A DNA stretch of 64,000 nt from Cellvibrio sp. (GCA_016712405.1 JADJRD010000001.1:930001-994000); one strand, 5' to 3'. Positions 32,819-42,168 are shown, counted from the stretch's first letter. The notes: generated by a model from the letters alone, not told the origin. Translations and numbers: made by a program.

Positions 32819-33826
32819 TCAATAATATTTTTTCAAATCCATAGTGTTATAAAGATGGGCAACCTCAGCAGCATATCCATTAAACATTTTGGTATCGATC
32901 AAATTGGGGCTCAACAATCCACTCGGCAAACGTCTCTCCCTGGCTTGACTCCAGCGAGGATGATCAACTTGCGGATTCACGTTCGCATAAAAACCATACT
33001 CATCTGGCGCCAACATATTCCAAGTCGTTTTGGGTTGTTTTTCAGTGAATTCAATTTTGACAATGGATTTTATCGATTTAAATCCATATTTCCATGGCAC
33101 TACTAAACGTAGGGGCGCACCGTTTTGATTGGGCAATATTTTCCCATACAAACCAACCGCCATTAAACTTAATGGATTCATGGCCTCATCTATTCGCAAA
33201 CCTTCGCGATAGGGCCAATCAATACTGCTAAAAGCACTTGCCTGCCCCGGCATTTCTTTGGGACGTTCAACGCTGATAAATGAAACGTATTTTGCAGTTG
33301 ATTTAGGTTCAACAACTTTAATGAAATCCGCGAGAGAAAAACCAATCCAAGGAATGACCATCGACCAAGCTTCAACGCATCGCAAACGATAAATTCTTTC
33401 TTCCAATTGCACTTTCGATAAAATATCTTCCAAAGTGTAATCACCCGGTTTATTCACTTCACCGGCAATGGTGACCTTCCAAGGATAGGGTTTGAATTTG
33501 TGTGATTTCTTAGCGGGATCCGTTTTCTCATAACCAAATTCATAAAAATTATTATGGCCAGTGACGTGCTCATAAGGCGTCAAGGTTTCTGATATTGATT
33601 GAGTATTTGCTGAAGCAGCATTAATTTTTTGTTTTATCCACTCAGGTGATGGCAAATCTACATCGGCAATTTTTGAAGGCGCCGATAAAGTATTTGCTGA
33701 AACCGCAAGTCCGGCGAGACCGGCCATACCGGTCAAAGAGCCCTGCATAAAGTCTCGCCTAGCCTGATAAATCGCTTCGGGTGTTACATCGTTTTCGGTC
33801 AGATCTGCCACTTTTTTAATAATCAT
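32819..33826 (-). CDS. msrP: Periplasmic methionine sulfoxide reductase MsrP
   Basis: MsrP (YedY) is a molybdopterin enzyme that repairs oxidised methionine in envelope proteins. The N-terminus carries a twin-arginine signal (ARRDFMQGSLTGMAGLAGLA, residues about 22-41). The catalytic Moco ligand Cys is in RLRCVEAWSMVIPWIGFSLA, and NGAPLRLVVPWKYGFKSIKS follows as in E. coli YedY. The 335-residue length is normal. It is cotranscribed with msrQ, and Moco genes moaCDE lie 3 kb away, consistent with a supply of cofactor but not shown to be linked. Confidence 0.95.
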   Translation of the reverse strand: MIIKKVADLTENDVTPEAIYQARRDFMQGSLTGMAGLAGLAVSANTLSAPSKIADVDLPSPEWIKQKINAASANTQSISETLTPYEHVTGHNNFYEFGYEKTDPAKKSHKFKPYPWKVTIAGEVNKPGDYTLEDILSKVQLEERIYRLRCVEAWSMVIPWIGFSLADFIKVVEPKSTAKYVSFISVERPKEMPGQASAFSSIDWPYREGLRIDEAMNPLSLMAVGLYGKILPNQNGAPLRLVVPWKYGFKSIKSIVKIEFTEKQPKTTWNMLAPDEYGFYANVNPQVDHPRWSQARERRLPSGLLSPNLIDTKMFNGYAAEVAHLYNTMDLKKYY

Positions 33827-33891
33827 AAGTTTCTCGAATTGAAAAATCTAATAACCAGACAATCAGACCAGTAAGTTGTTACAACTTTACT

Positions 33892-34914
33892 TTATTTTTT
33901 GACGTTCGCTTTCCCTGTGGATTCACGAACAATAATCGTTGAGCTCAGAATACTCGCCGGCAATTGCACGTCCTTACCTTTAATTTGTTTTAACAGTAAT
34001 TCCGTCGCCTTTTTGGCCATTTGCCTGATTGGCTGACGAATTGTGGTCAATCCAGGCCAAAGTTGGTGGGCCACAGGCGTATCATCGAAACCAGACACCG
34101 AAATTTGTTGAGGAATTTTTAAACCCATTTGATGAGCTACCATCATCACGCCCGCCGCCATATCATCGTTAGCTGCGAATATCGCCGTGGGTTTTTGTTC
34201 GAGAGCCAACAAAACTCTCGCCGCTTTTTCACCTGACTCAAAGGAGTTATCACCCTGCTCTATCAGAGTTTTATCAATTGGAATTTGGTTTTCAATCAAC
34301 GCAGCTTTATAACCTTCAAAGCGCAAACCTATCGCCCGATGATCGGGGTGGCCTGCAATAAAACCTATACGTTGATGCCCCAGTGCAATTAACTGACAAG
34401 TCATATCATAAGAAGATTCCTGATCATTGGTTTCAACATAAGGTGATAAGGATTTATTTTCTGTAGGCGCAACTCGAACTAAGGGGATGTTATGTTTTTT
34501 CAAACTATTTATGACTGCAGCATGATCCGAAATGGGCGGCGTTAACATCACACCATCAATTCGTTTTTCCAAAATTAATTCCGTCACTTCTTTGGTCAAT
34601 TCTTTATCTTGATACACGCCAGGATGCACGACTAATTCATACCCCTGTGGGCGACAAACTTCTAACACACCCTCTTGAATATCTAATACGTAATGCGCAC
34701 CGGGATGACCATAAATCAATGCCAACACAAAGGATTTATTACCTGCAAGGCTTCGTGCAGAAAGATTGGGACGATAATTTAATTCGGCAATCGCCGCTTC
34801 AACTTTTTCCCGCGTACTGGCTCTCACATTGGATTCTTTATTGAAAACTCGCGATACGGTTTTGATCGAAACTCCCGCCAATTCCGCCACATCATCTATG
34901 GTTGCCTTTATCAT
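33892..34914 (-). CDS. LacI-family transcriptional regulator of a sugar transporter
   Basis: This 340-residue LacI-type repressor has an N-terminal HTH (IDDVAELAGVSIKTVSRVFN, residues 6-25), a hinge helix region (NYRPNLSARSLAG) and a periplasmic-binding-like effector domain ending with DDTPVAHQLWPGLTTIRQP. It is divergent from a FucP-type MFS transporter gene, so it very probably controls uptake of a sugar. The inducer cannot be read from sequence; N-acetylglucosamine, glucose, galactose and salicin-type systems in related bacteria use this pairing. Confidence 0.9.
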   Translation of the reverse strand: MIKATIDDVAELAGVSIKTVSRVFNKESNVRASTREKVEAAIAELNYRPNLSARSLAGNKSFVLALIYGHPGAHYVLDIQEGVLEVCRPQGYELVVHPGVYQDKELTKEVTELILEKRIDGVMLTPPISDHAAVINSLKKHNIPLVRVAPTENKSLSPYVETNDQESSYDMTCQLIALGHQRIGFIAGHPDHRAIGLRFEGYKAALIENQIPIDKTLIEQGDNSFESGEKAARVLLALEQKPTAIFAANDDMAAGVMMVAHQMGLKIPQQISVSGFDDTPVAHQLWPGLTTIRQPIRQMAKKATELLLKQIKGKDVQLPASILSSTIIVRESTGKANVKK

Positions 34915-35005
34915 TTATTTTTACCATTTAGTTAAGGTTACAATGACTATATAACATTCCACATAAAGACGATATTTGTAAACAAAAATAAAGCCAACCA
35001 AAGCA

Positions 35006-35022
35006 TGTGACAGCGATTGCAC
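35006..35022. promoter_or_regulatory. Candidate LacI-type operator
   Basis: TGTGACAGCGATTGCAC lies between the divergent regulator and transporter genes. TGACAGC resembles a half-site of LacI-family operators (TGACA-CG-TGTCA type), and the other half is degenerate. This is a pattern match only. Confidence 0.3.
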
Positions 35023-35106
35023 CATGGATTATAGTGCCGCGCCCGGATCATCATCCAGGTAAGTTTTCACTCAACGAATAAAAGCAAATTCATAATAGGT
35101 AAGATC

Positions 35107-36444
35107 ATGCAGTCAGCAACTCGATACGGCCCCGCTTACGCGGCAGTCACCACTCTGTTTTTCGCTTGGGGTTTTATTACCTCTATGATCGACCCGCTGG
35201 TTGCAGCGGTAAAAGGTATCTTTAGTTTAAGTGATGTTGAGGCTCAACTCAGCGCCTTCGCTTTTTTTATCGCATACGGCATTATGAGCTTTCCTGCTGC
35301 CGTTATACTTTCCCGCTTGAAATCAGTTCCAACAATTTTATTAGCGCTTGGAATGATGATTGGCGGCTGCCTGATTATGTTAATTGCCGCTAATATCCAA
35401 ATTTATGCTCTTGTACTTGCAGGACTATTTGTGTTGGCAAGTGGAATTACCGCTTTACAAGTTGCAGCTAACCCTCTTGCGGCCGCTCTAGGAAAACCGG
35501 AAGGCAGCCACTTTCGTTTAACGCTGAGCCAAACATTTAACAGCCTCGGAACATTTATTGGCCCCATTATTGGCGCTGCGCTTTTTCTTAAAGGTGTTGA
35601 AGTTAAAGAAGGGACAGAAATTACTGATGCTGTAAGAGCAGAAGCTTTAGCTGGAATTGATATGGCTTATTTTTGGCTTGGCGGAATGATTGCAGCCTTG
35701 TTAGTTTTCTTCTACTTCAGCCGTAATATTGTGACCAGCGCTGCTCCAGTTGCTTCCGATGAAACTGCACGCTTGGGCATTATCGCCATGTTTAAGAACG
35801 CAATCAGTTCACCTTGGGCTTTATTCGGTGGCTTGGCAATATTTTTATACGTGGGCGCTGAAGTTTCCATTGGAACGCAAATGGCATTTTTCTTAAATGC
35901 TGATTCCATTTGGGGGCAATCAGATGCCGCTTTTGCATTTCAACTTTTTAGCAAATTTTCTGATGGTAATCCTGGCGTTTCATTACAAGAAGCCGCAGCC
36001 ATTACCGCCATGTATTGGGGTGGTGCAATGGTGGGTCGATTAATTGGCACTTTCTTATTGGCATTCGTCAACGCCGCCAAATTATTAATTCTATTCACAC
36101 TGATCGCTACATTAATGTGCGTTTATGTATTTACAGTGGGTGGTGTAGCCGCAGGATTTATGGCGTTGGCAATCGGGTTATTTAATTCCATTATGTTCCC
36201 CGTAATCTTTACTTTGACACTGGAAAGATCAACTGCAAGTCAAGAAGCAACATCCGGTTTCTTGTGTACCGCAATTATTGGCGGTGCTTTCTTACCGCTG
36301 CTTGCGGGTGTGGTTTCTGAAGCAAGCTCCTATGTGACTGCGTTTACAGTGCCGGCAATTTGCTACGCCATTTTGTGTTTCTTTGCTTTCAAAGCATTCA
36401 AAACACCTGCGATAAATAAAGCAACTGCAAACTCAGCTCATTAA
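35107..36444 (+). CDS. FucP-family sugar:proton symporter
   Basis: This 445-residue major facilitator protein has about twelve membrane helices and is of the FucP/glucose-galactose transporter group. It starts with TTLFFAWGFITSMIDPLVAA and includes GITALQVAANPLAAALGKPE and RLTLSQTFNSLGTFIGPIIG. The divergent LacI regulator indicates sugar-induced expression. Substrate is not certain: fucose, glucose/galactose and N-acetylglucosamine (NagP) carriers are all in this family. A bidirectional terminator follows. Confidence 0.9.
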   Translation: MQSATRYGPAYAAVTTLFFAWGFITSMIDPLVAAVKGIFSLSDVEAQLSAFAFFIAYGIMSFPAAVILSRLKSVPTILLALGMMIGGCLIMLIAANIQIYALVLAGLFVLASGITALQVAANPLAAALGKPEGSHFRLTLSQTFNSLGTFIGPIIGAALFLKGVEVKEGTEITDAVRAEALAGIDMAYFWLGGMIAALLVFFYFSRNIVTSAAPVASDETARLGIIAMFKNAISSPWALFGGLAIFLYVGAEVSIGTQMAFFLNADSIWGQSDAAFAFQLFSKFSDGNPGVSLQEAAAITAMYWGGAMVGRLIGTFLLAFVNAAKLLILFTLIATLMCVYVFTVGGVAAGFMALAIGLFNSIMFPVIFTLTLERSTASQEATSGFLCTAIIGGAFLPLLAGVVSEASSYVTAFTVPAICYAILCFFAFKAFKTPAINKATANSAH

Positions 36445-36451
36445 ACTTAAC

Positions 36452-36484
36452 GGGGCAGCCCTCTCGGCTGCCCCTCTATTTTTC
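36452..36484. terminator. Bidirectional terminator after the sugar transporter
   Basis: GGGGCAGCC and GGCTGCCCC form a perfect 9-bp stem with loop CTCTC, followed by TCTATTTTT on the plus strand. It ends transcription of the transporter and overlaps the end of the convergent moaE gene. Confidence 0.88.
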
Positions 36485-36937
36485 ACCCCATCGTTCAAAC
36501 AATTTTTTATCTTTATCTTTTGTTTCAACCCAAGAGTCGCCAGATTCAGTTATTTCTTTTTTCCAAAAAGGCGCCTGATTTTTTAAGTAATCCATTATAA
36601 ATTCTGCCGCTGCAAAAGCATCTTCACGGTGCACACTGGTAACGCCGACAAAGACTATTTGATCCAATCCATTTAGCTGCCCGACCCTGTGAATTATTCT
36701 AGCTGCATTAATTCGAAAACGTTTTGCTGCTTCTTGCAGAATATTATCCAACGCCTTTTCAGTCATTCCCGGATAATATTCCAAAAATAATCCAGCAATT
36801 TTTTTATCAACGGATAAATCACGAACGCGACCAACAAATGTGACTATAGCGCCTGATAAATTGTCCGATTCCAACAAGCGCTGATACTCATCCTGCAAAT
36901 TAAAATCATCTGCCTGAATGGAAAGACTCAAATTCAT
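36476..36937 (-). CDS. moaE: Molybdopterin synthase catalytic subunit
   Basis: MoaE inserts the dithiolene sulfurs carried by MoaD into precursor Z, making molybdopterin. The 153-residue frame has SGAIVTFVGRVRDLSVDKKI, FLEYYPGMTEKALDNILQEA, the RIIHRVGQL and VTSVHREDAFAAAEFIMDYL strands, and the catalytic Lys in KNQAPFWKKE. It follows moaD by 1 bp in moaC-moaD-moaE; MoaA/MoaB are not in the window. The product would serve the nearby MsrP. Confidence 0.94.
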   Translation of the reverse strand: MNLSLSIQADDFNLQDEYQRLLESDNLSGAIVTFVGRVRDLSVDKKIAGLFLEYYPGMTEKALDNILQEAAKRFRINAARIIHRVGQLNGLDQIVFVGVTSVHREDAFAAAEFIMDYLKNQAPFWKKEITESGDSWVETKDKDKKLFERWGEK

Positions 36938-36938
36938 T

Positions 36939-37187
36939 TTAGCCTCCTGTTACTGGTGGAAAAAAAGCTACCTCATCACCAGTATGGATCAAGCTTTCAA
37001 TATGAGATTGCTCTTTATTAACTGCAATCAGCAAATTTTTCTTTGTTAATTCACTTTCCCATGCGGGATGTTGCTTGATAATCGCCAAACGCAAATCCAT
37101 CACAGATAAAGGTGTATCAACGATGAATTCAATTTTGTCTACACCCAATCTTTCGCGCAAACTTGCAAAAAAAAGAACCTTTATCAT
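36939..37187 (-). CDS. moaD: Molybdopterin synthase sulfur-carrier subunit
   Basis: MoaD is a ubiquitin-like 82-residue sulfur carrier. It ends in the required Gly-Gly (DEVAFFPPVTGG), whose C-terminus is thiocarboxylated, and begins with IKVLFFASLRERLGVDKIEF. It lies between moaC and moaE with short gaps, so the three are a transcription unit. Confidence 0.93.
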   Translation of the reverse strand: MIKVLFFASLRERLGVDKIEFIVDTPLSVMDLRLAIIKQHPAWESELTKKNLLIAVNKEQSHIESLIHTGDEVAFFPPVTGG

Positions 37188-37205
37188 CTTGAATCCCGTC
37201 TCTTG

Positions 37206-37672
37206 TTAAATAGACCGACTAATATCACCACTTTTCCCACCCGTTTTTTCAATAACCTGAACAGATGAAATCACCATATCTTTATCAACAGCCTTGCACA
37301 TATCGTAGATGGTTAATGCCGCTACACTAACTGCTGTTAACGCTTCCATCTCAACTCCGGTCTGCCCATTCAATTTGCAATAAGCAACAATTTCAACGAA
37401 ATTTTCCTTAGCATTTAACTCAAAATCCACTGCAATTTTACTGAGCGCAAGTGGGTGACAAAGAGGAATTAAATCGGCACATTTTTTTGCTGCTTGAATG
37501 CCGGCTATCCTCGCCACGGATATTTTTTCAATTGATTGTTTTCGATTTGCCGCAAAGTAGACGCACTCATGTTAATACGACCATAGGCTCTTGCTTCACG
37601 CAAAGTGATCTCTTTTGCAGAAACATCCACCATAGATGCTTTACCATGTTGATCTATATGAGTTAAAGACAT
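37206..37672 (-). pseudogene. moaC: Cyclic pyranopterin monophosphate synthase MoaC, disrupted
   Basis: MoaC forms cyclic pyranopterin monophosphate from the MoaA product. The N-terminal frame (ATG 37672; SLTHIDQHGKASMVDVSAKE, ITLREARAYGRINMS) and the C-terminal frame (ARIAGIQAAKKCADLIPLCH, TGVEMEALTAVSVAALTIYD, GGKSGD) are both clear, but the join at the T-run 37523-37528 is out of frame. Relatives have a KGDV motif before the ARIAG helix that is absent here, so the gap is more than one base (about seven to ten). This is either a real deletion or an assembly error; without MoaC the nearby MoaD/E would be useless. Confidence 0.85.
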
Positions 37673-37732
37673 AATCATTACCTGTAATTTTTCGGTATCA
37701 TAGCAAACTCCATTTTTTCGTCGTAACTATTT

Positions 37733-38731
37733 ATGAGTACCCCGAATAATTCTCATCGGTTTTGCCTCGCCCCCATGATGGATTGGAGTGACACTCATTG
37801 CCGCTATTTCTGGCGACTGCTGACACAAAAAGCCGTCCTTTATAGCGAGATGGTCACTACCGGTGCATTGATTCACGGTGACAGAAAACGCTTTCTTGAT
37901 TTTAATACTTGTGAACACCCTCTCGCATTACAACTTGGCGGCAGCAATCCAAAGGATTTAGCGCTTTGCGCACGCATGGCCGAAGATTGGGGTTATGACG
38001 AGGTGAACCTGAATTGTGGATGCCCAAGTGATCGAGTACAGAACAATATGATTGGCGCTTGTTTAATGGCTGAGCCTGAATTAGTTGCAGAATGTATTGC
38101 CAGTATGCAAAACGCCGTATCTATTCCTGTAACAGTCAAACATCGCATTGGCATTGACCATCAAGATGATTACCAGGATATGGCGAAATTTGTTTCAACA
38201 GTCGCTGCAACTGGCTGCAAGACGTTCATTGTCCATGCCCGTAAAGCTTGGCTGAAAGGATTAAGCCCAAAAGAAAATCGTGAAGTACCACCACTGGATT
38301 ACGACAAAGTGATTCAGTTAAAAAATGAATTTCCGCAGCTGGAAATTATTATTAATGGCGGCATTACCAATCTGGATCAATCCGAACACCTGTTGAAAAA
38401 TCTGGATGGTGTCATGGTTGGTCGTGAAGCTTATTCCAACCCATATATGCTGGCAGAAGTGGATCAACAACTATTTTCGATTGATAAACCAACAGTGTCA
38501 CGCGAAACTGTTTTTGAACAATTCATTGAGTATTGTGAAGAAAATATTGCTCGAGGAATCAAATTGAGCCATATGACTCGTCATATACTGGGGTTATTTC
38601 AAGGACAACCAGGGGCAAGAAGTTTCAGAAGAATATTAAGTGAAAAAGGTCCTAGACCTGATGCGGGCATTGAAGTTTTGAAAGAAGCTTTTGATTCGAT
38701 AACAAACAGCCAATCAACAGCTAGTGATTAA
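37733..38731 (+). CDS. dusA: tRNA-dihydrouridine synthase A
   Basis: This 332-residue flavoenzyme reduces U20/U20a in the tRNA D-loop. The start HRFCLAPMMDWSDTHCRYFW, the catalytic Cys region NLNCGCPSDRVQNNMIGACL, and VHARKAWLKGLSPKENREVP are specific to DusA among Dus enzymes; the C-terminal helical domain (HILGLFQGQPGARSFRRILS) also fits. It stands between the divergent moaC gene and the convergent ihfB, overlapping ihfB by 11 bp. Confidence 0.95.
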   Translation: MSTPNNSHRFCLAPMMDWSDTHCRYFWRLLTQKAVLYSEMVTTGALIHGDRKRFLDFNTCEHPLALQLGGSNPKDLALCARMAEDWGYDEVNLNCGCPSDRVQNNMIGACLMAEPELVAECIASMQNAVSIPVTVKHRIGIDHQDDYQDMAKFVSTVAATGCKTFIVHARKAWLKGLSPKENREVPPLDYDKVIQLKNEFPQLEIIINGGITNLDQSEHLLKNLDGVMVGREAYSNPYMLAEVDQQLFSIDKPTVSRETVFEQFIEYCEENIARGIKLSHMTRHILGLFQGQPGARSFRRILSEKGPRPDAGIEVLKEAFDSITNSQSTASD

Positions 38732-39011
38732 TGCTTTCATTGACCCGATCACGCATTTCTTTTCCAGGCTTAAAGTGCGGAACATACTTGCCTTCAAGCG
38801 TGACCGATTCGCCCGTTTTAGGATTACGACCTACACGCGGCGCACGATAGTGCAGAGAAAAACTACCAAAGCCACGAATTTCAATTCGCTCGCCATTCGC
38901 CAACATGTCAGACATATGATCCAACAATAATTTCACCGCCGCTTCTACATCTTTGATCGGCAATTGATTTTGTTTTTCAGTGATATATTCAATCAATTCG
39001 GATTTGGTCAT
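38721..39011 (-). CDS. ihfB: Integration host factor subunit beta
   Basis: This 96-residue DNA-bending protein of the HU/IHF family forms a dimer with IhfA and shapes recombination, replication and promoters. MTKSELIEYITEKQNQLPIK and RIEIRGFGSFSLHYRAPRVG-RNPKTG are the IhfB signature (the beta arm with Pro). It lies just downstream of rpsA, the standard gammaproteobacterial order, but separated from it by a terminator. Confidence 0.96.
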   Translation of the reverse strand: MTKSELIEYITEKQNQLPIKDVEAAVKLLLDHMSDMLANGERIEIRGFGSFSLHYRAPRVGRNPKTGESVTLEGKYVPHFKPGKEMRDRVNESINH

Positions 39012-39081
39012 GGTGGTTCCTCATTTTTATTGCTTGAACTTTTTATTGCTTGAACAAATGATTGGAAACTGCCAAAACAAA

Positions 39082-39107
39082 ACGGGGAACCTTTCGGATT
39101 CCCCGTC
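39082..39107 (-). terminator. Intrinsic terminator of rpsA
   Basis: On the minus strand ACGGGGAA and TTCCCCGT pair around TCCGAAAGG, followed by TTTTGTTTTGG. It lies just after the rpsA stop and before ihfB, so some transcripts end here and others may read through. Confidence 0.85.
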
Positions 39108-39117
39108 TTTTCAAAGA

Positions 39118-40803
39118 TTACTCTTTGCTTTGCATTTGCGCTTTGATCAAATCACCCAAAGTCGTCGGAGCTGCTGCTTCGGCTGTTTTGGTTGAATGTT
39201 CTTTAACCGCAACTTTTTCTTCTTCAACATCTTTTGACTTGACGGACAAATTGATGCTGCGATTTTTGCGATCAACCGCAATAATTTTCGCTTCAACTTC
39301 ATCGCCAACTTTCAAAAGATTACGAGCATCTTCTACTTTTTCACGGCTTAATTCTGATGCTTTCAATACTGCTTCTACATCAGGAGCCAAAGTGATTACA
39401 GCAGCTTTTGCTTCTACTTCTTTCACAATACCTTTAACAACAGCACCCTTATCGTTCACTGAAACATATTCAGAGAAAGGATCGGTTTCCAGTTGTTTGA
39501 TACCCAAAGAAATACGCTCACGCTCTGGATCTATTGCCAATACAACAGTTTCCAACTCGTCGCCTTTCTTATATTTGCGAACAGCTTCTTCACCTGCTTC
39601 ATGCCAGCTGATATCTGACAAGTGAACCAAACCGTCGATGCCGCCATCCAAACCAATGAAAATACCGAAATCAGTGATAGATTTGATTTTGCCAGTGATC
39701 TTGTCGCCTTTGGCACAAGTACGAGCAAATGCATCCCATGGGTTTTCTTGACATTGTTTCAAGCCAAGAGAGATACGACGACGCTCTTCGTCTATATCCA
39801 ATACCATTACTTCAATTTCATCACCCAATTGAACGACTTTGGATGGATGAATATTTTTGTTAGTCCAATCCATTTCGGAAACGTGGATCAAACCTTCAAC
39901 GCCTTCTTCCAACTCAGCGAAACAGCCGTAGTCAGTCAGGTTGGTGACTTTAGCTTTCGCACGAGCACCTTCTGGATAGCGCTTAGTGATAGCTACCCAT
40001 GGATCTTCGCCCAATTGCTTCAAGCCCAAAGATACGCGATTACGATCACGATCGAACTTCAATACTTTAACGTCGATCTCTTGACCCACTTCTACGATTT
40101 CACCTGGATGCTTGATGCGTTTCCACGCCATATCAGTGATGTGCAACAAACCATCAACGCCACCCAAGTCAACGAATGCACCGTAGTCGGTAAGATTTTT
40201 CACAACGCCTTTCACTGCTTGACCTTCTTGCAGGTTAGCCAGTAATTCATCACGCTCAACTGAGTTGGATTGTTCCAAGACTGCACGACGTGACACTACT
40301 ACGTTGTTACGCTTTTGATCTAACTTGATGACTTTGAATTCAAGTTCTTTGCCTTCCAAGTGATTGGTGTCGCGCACAGGGCGAACGTCAACCAAAGAAC
40401 CAGGGAGGAATGCACGAATGCTAGCAACGTCAACAGTGAAACCACCTTTGACCTTACCATTAATAACACCTTTAATAACTTCTTCAGCTGTGTGAGCGGC
40501 TTCAAGAATTTTCCAAGCTTCTGAGCGCTTGGCTTTTTCACGTGAAAGTTTGGTCTCACCGAAACCATCTTCAACACTTTCAAGAGCTACTTGTACTTCG
40601 TCGCCAATTTGCAGGGTGATTTCACCCAACTCATTGCGGAATTGTTCAGCAGGAATAACGCCTTCTGATTTGAGACCGGCATGTACTGTGATCCAATCTT
40701 TATCGATATCGATCACTACGCCAGTAATAATGGTACCCGGTACCATATCAACGGTTTTTAAACTCTCTTCAAAGAGTTCAGCAAAATTTTCAGTCATGCT
40801 CAT
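39118..40803 (-). CDS. rpsA: 30S ribosomal protein S1
   Basis: This 561-residue protein has six S1 RNA-binding repeats, visible as repeated G-x-V-x-(D/N)-(F/Y)-G-x-F/A modules, for example VVKNLTDYGAFVDLGGVDGL and KIKSITDFGIFIGLDGGIDG. It brings mRNA to the 30S subunit. The gene is intact. It is followed by a terminator and ihfB; cmk, often upstream, is not here. The 362-bp gap to the transaldolase gene upstream should contain its promoter and, by analogy, its autoregulatory leader. Confidence 0.97.
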   Translation of the reverse strand: MSMTENFAELFEESLKTVDMVPGTIITGVVIDIDKDWITVHAGLKSEGVIPAEQFRNELGEITLQIGDEVQVALESVEDGFGETKLSREKAKRSEAWKILEAAHTAEEVIKGVINGKVKGGFTVDVASIRAFLPGSLVDVRPVRDTNHLEGKELEFKVIKLDQKRNNVVVSRRAVLEQSNSVERDELLANLQEGQAVKGVVKNLTDYGAFVDLGGVDGLLHITDMAWKRIKHPGEIVEVGQEIDVKVLKFDRDRNRVSLGLKQLGEDPWVAITKRYPEGARAKAKVTNLTDYGCFAELEEGVEGLIHVSEMDWTNKNIHPSKVVQLGDEIEVMVLDIDEERRRISLGLKQCQENPWDAFARTCAKGDKITGKIKSITDFGIFIGLDGGIDGLVHLSDISWHEAGEEAVRKYKKGDELETVVLAIDPERERISLGIKQLETDPFSEYVSVNDKGAVVKGIVKEVEAKAAVITLAPDVEAVLKASELSREKVEDARNLLKVGDEVEAKIIAVDRKNRSINLSVKSKDVEEEKVAVKEHSTKTAEAAAPTTLGDLIKAQMQSKE

Positions 40804-41165
40804 GGTAATTACCTCAATGTGAGCGTGTCATTTACCGGTAAAGGTCAATACACGCAACCGCGCGGCCAGTCATGCGGGTCAGTTAATGGTTGATAGCAAC
40901 ACCCTCAGGCTGGGATTGATTGCTGCTACCGCTGCAGAAAATCTCTCTCTAACAAATTATCAAAGTCGGACAAATCAGCAGGCGCGGAAGGGTATCAGAA
41001 TGTTCCTTATCTATCAAGAAGTTAGCTTCATCATGGTGAATTCTCCGGTTTTGTTTATGCGTTTTTCCCGATAGAATAACAGCCAAAGGCTTTAAGCTAA
41101 AAGTCAAACAGACTATAATTATCCCGGCAATCAACCTTTTCGTTAATTTTTACAGGAAAATCATC
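40804..41165. other. Divergent control region of rpsA and transaldolase genes
   Basis: This 362-bp gap has no convincing gene on either strand; the frame at 40886-41074 has no family features. It should hold the rpsA leader and the promoter for the transaldolase gene (AGGAAAA site before its GTG start). Confidence 0.4.
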
Positions 41166-42119
41166 GTGGCCAGCAAACTTGAACAACTTAAGCAGTACAC
41201 CGACGTAGTAGCCGATACCGGCGACATTGAAGCCATGCGTTTATACAAGCCACTGGATGCCACTACCAACCCATCTTTGGTTTACAAGGCCGCACAAATG
41301 CCGCAGTACAAGGACTTATTAACAGCCTCAATTAACGCCAGCAAACACTTTACCAATAGCGCAGAACAACTCAGCGCCGCGGGAGATCATCTGGCCGTAG
41401 GAATTGGTTTGGAAATTCTGAAAATTATTCCGGGCAAAATTTCTACCGAAGTTGATGCTCGCTTGTCATACGACACCAAAGCCAGTATCGCCAAAGCACA
41501 CCAACTCATCGACCTTTACGCCAAAGGCGGAATTGATAAATCACGTGTTCTGATCAACCTGGCTTCTACTTGGGAAGGCATTCGTGCTGCTGAAGTACTC
41601 GAAAAAGAAGGTATCAATTGCAATCTGACATTGTTGTTCGGATTCAATCAAGCTGCTGCCTGTGCGGATGCGGGTGTATTTTTGATTTCTCCCTTTGTTG
41701 GCCGAATTCTGGATTGGTACAAAACCAATACCGATAAAAAAGAATACACATCAGAAGAAGATCCGGGTGTGATTTCTGTTCGTCGTATTTACAACTACTA
41801 CAAACAACAAGGTTACAAAACTGTGGTGATGGGTGCGAGCTTCCGCAATATTGGCGAAATCGAAGCTCTTGCTGGTTGTGATCGTTTAACTATCAGCCCG
41901 CAATTATTGCAAGAATTGGATCAAAGCCAAGGCGAATTAAAACGTGTTCTGTCACCCGATAACAAAGGCGAAGCCATTGCAAAATTGGTCGACACCGAAG
42001 CCAGCTTCCGTTTTGCCATGAACATGGATCAAATGGCTAATGATAAATTAGCAGAAGGCATTCGTGGTTTTGTAAAAGACCAAATAGCATTGGAAAAATT
42101 GTTAAAGTCTTTGGCTTGA
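41166..42119 (+). CDS. tal: Transaldolase, with Asn in place of the catalytic Lys
   Basis: Transaldolase moves a dihydroxyacetone unit in the non-oxidative pentose phosphate pathway, using a Schiff-base lysine. The 317-residue protein matches TalB end to end (DATTNPSLVYKAAQMPQYKD, TEVDARLSYDTKASIAKAHQ, CNLTLLFGFNQAAACADAGV, PFVGRILDWYKTNTDKKEY). In TalB the lysine lies in LIKLASTW; here the codon at 41556-41558 is AAC, giving LINLASTW (residue 131). Such an enzyme would not form the Schiff base. A base-call error is possible, and AAA or AAG to AAC needs one change. The start is a GTG at 41166 preceded by AGGAAAA. Confidence 0.93.
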   Translation: MASKLEQLKQYTDVVADTGDIEAMRLYKPLDATTNPSLVYKAAQMPQYKDLLTASINASKHFTNSAEQLSAAGDHLAVGIGLEILKIIPGKISTEVDARLSYDTKASIAKAHQLIDLYAKGGIDKSRVLINLASTWEGIRAAEVLEKEGINCNLTLLFGFNQAAACADAGVFLISPFVGRILDWYKTNTDKKEYTSEEDPGVISVRRIYNYYKQQGYKTVVMGASFRNIGEIEALAGCDRLTISPQLLQELDQSQGELKRVLSPDNKGEAIAKLVDTEASFRFAMNMDQMANDKLAEGIRGFVKDQIALEKLLKSLA

Positions 42120-42140
42120 TTATTTTATTTTTCGCTAATA

Positions 42141-42168
42141 AATCCCCGGCATCAACCGGGGATTTTTG
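42141..42168 (+). terminator. Terminator after transaldolase
   Basis: AATCCCCGG and CCGGGGATT pair with loop CATCAA, followed by TTTTGTTTTGG. Strong rho-independent terminator. Confidence 0.9.

Noticed and set aside
40886..41074. ORF between rpsA and the transaldolase gene
   Set aside because: It has no ribosome site or recognisable domain and lies in the expected control region of two divergent genes.
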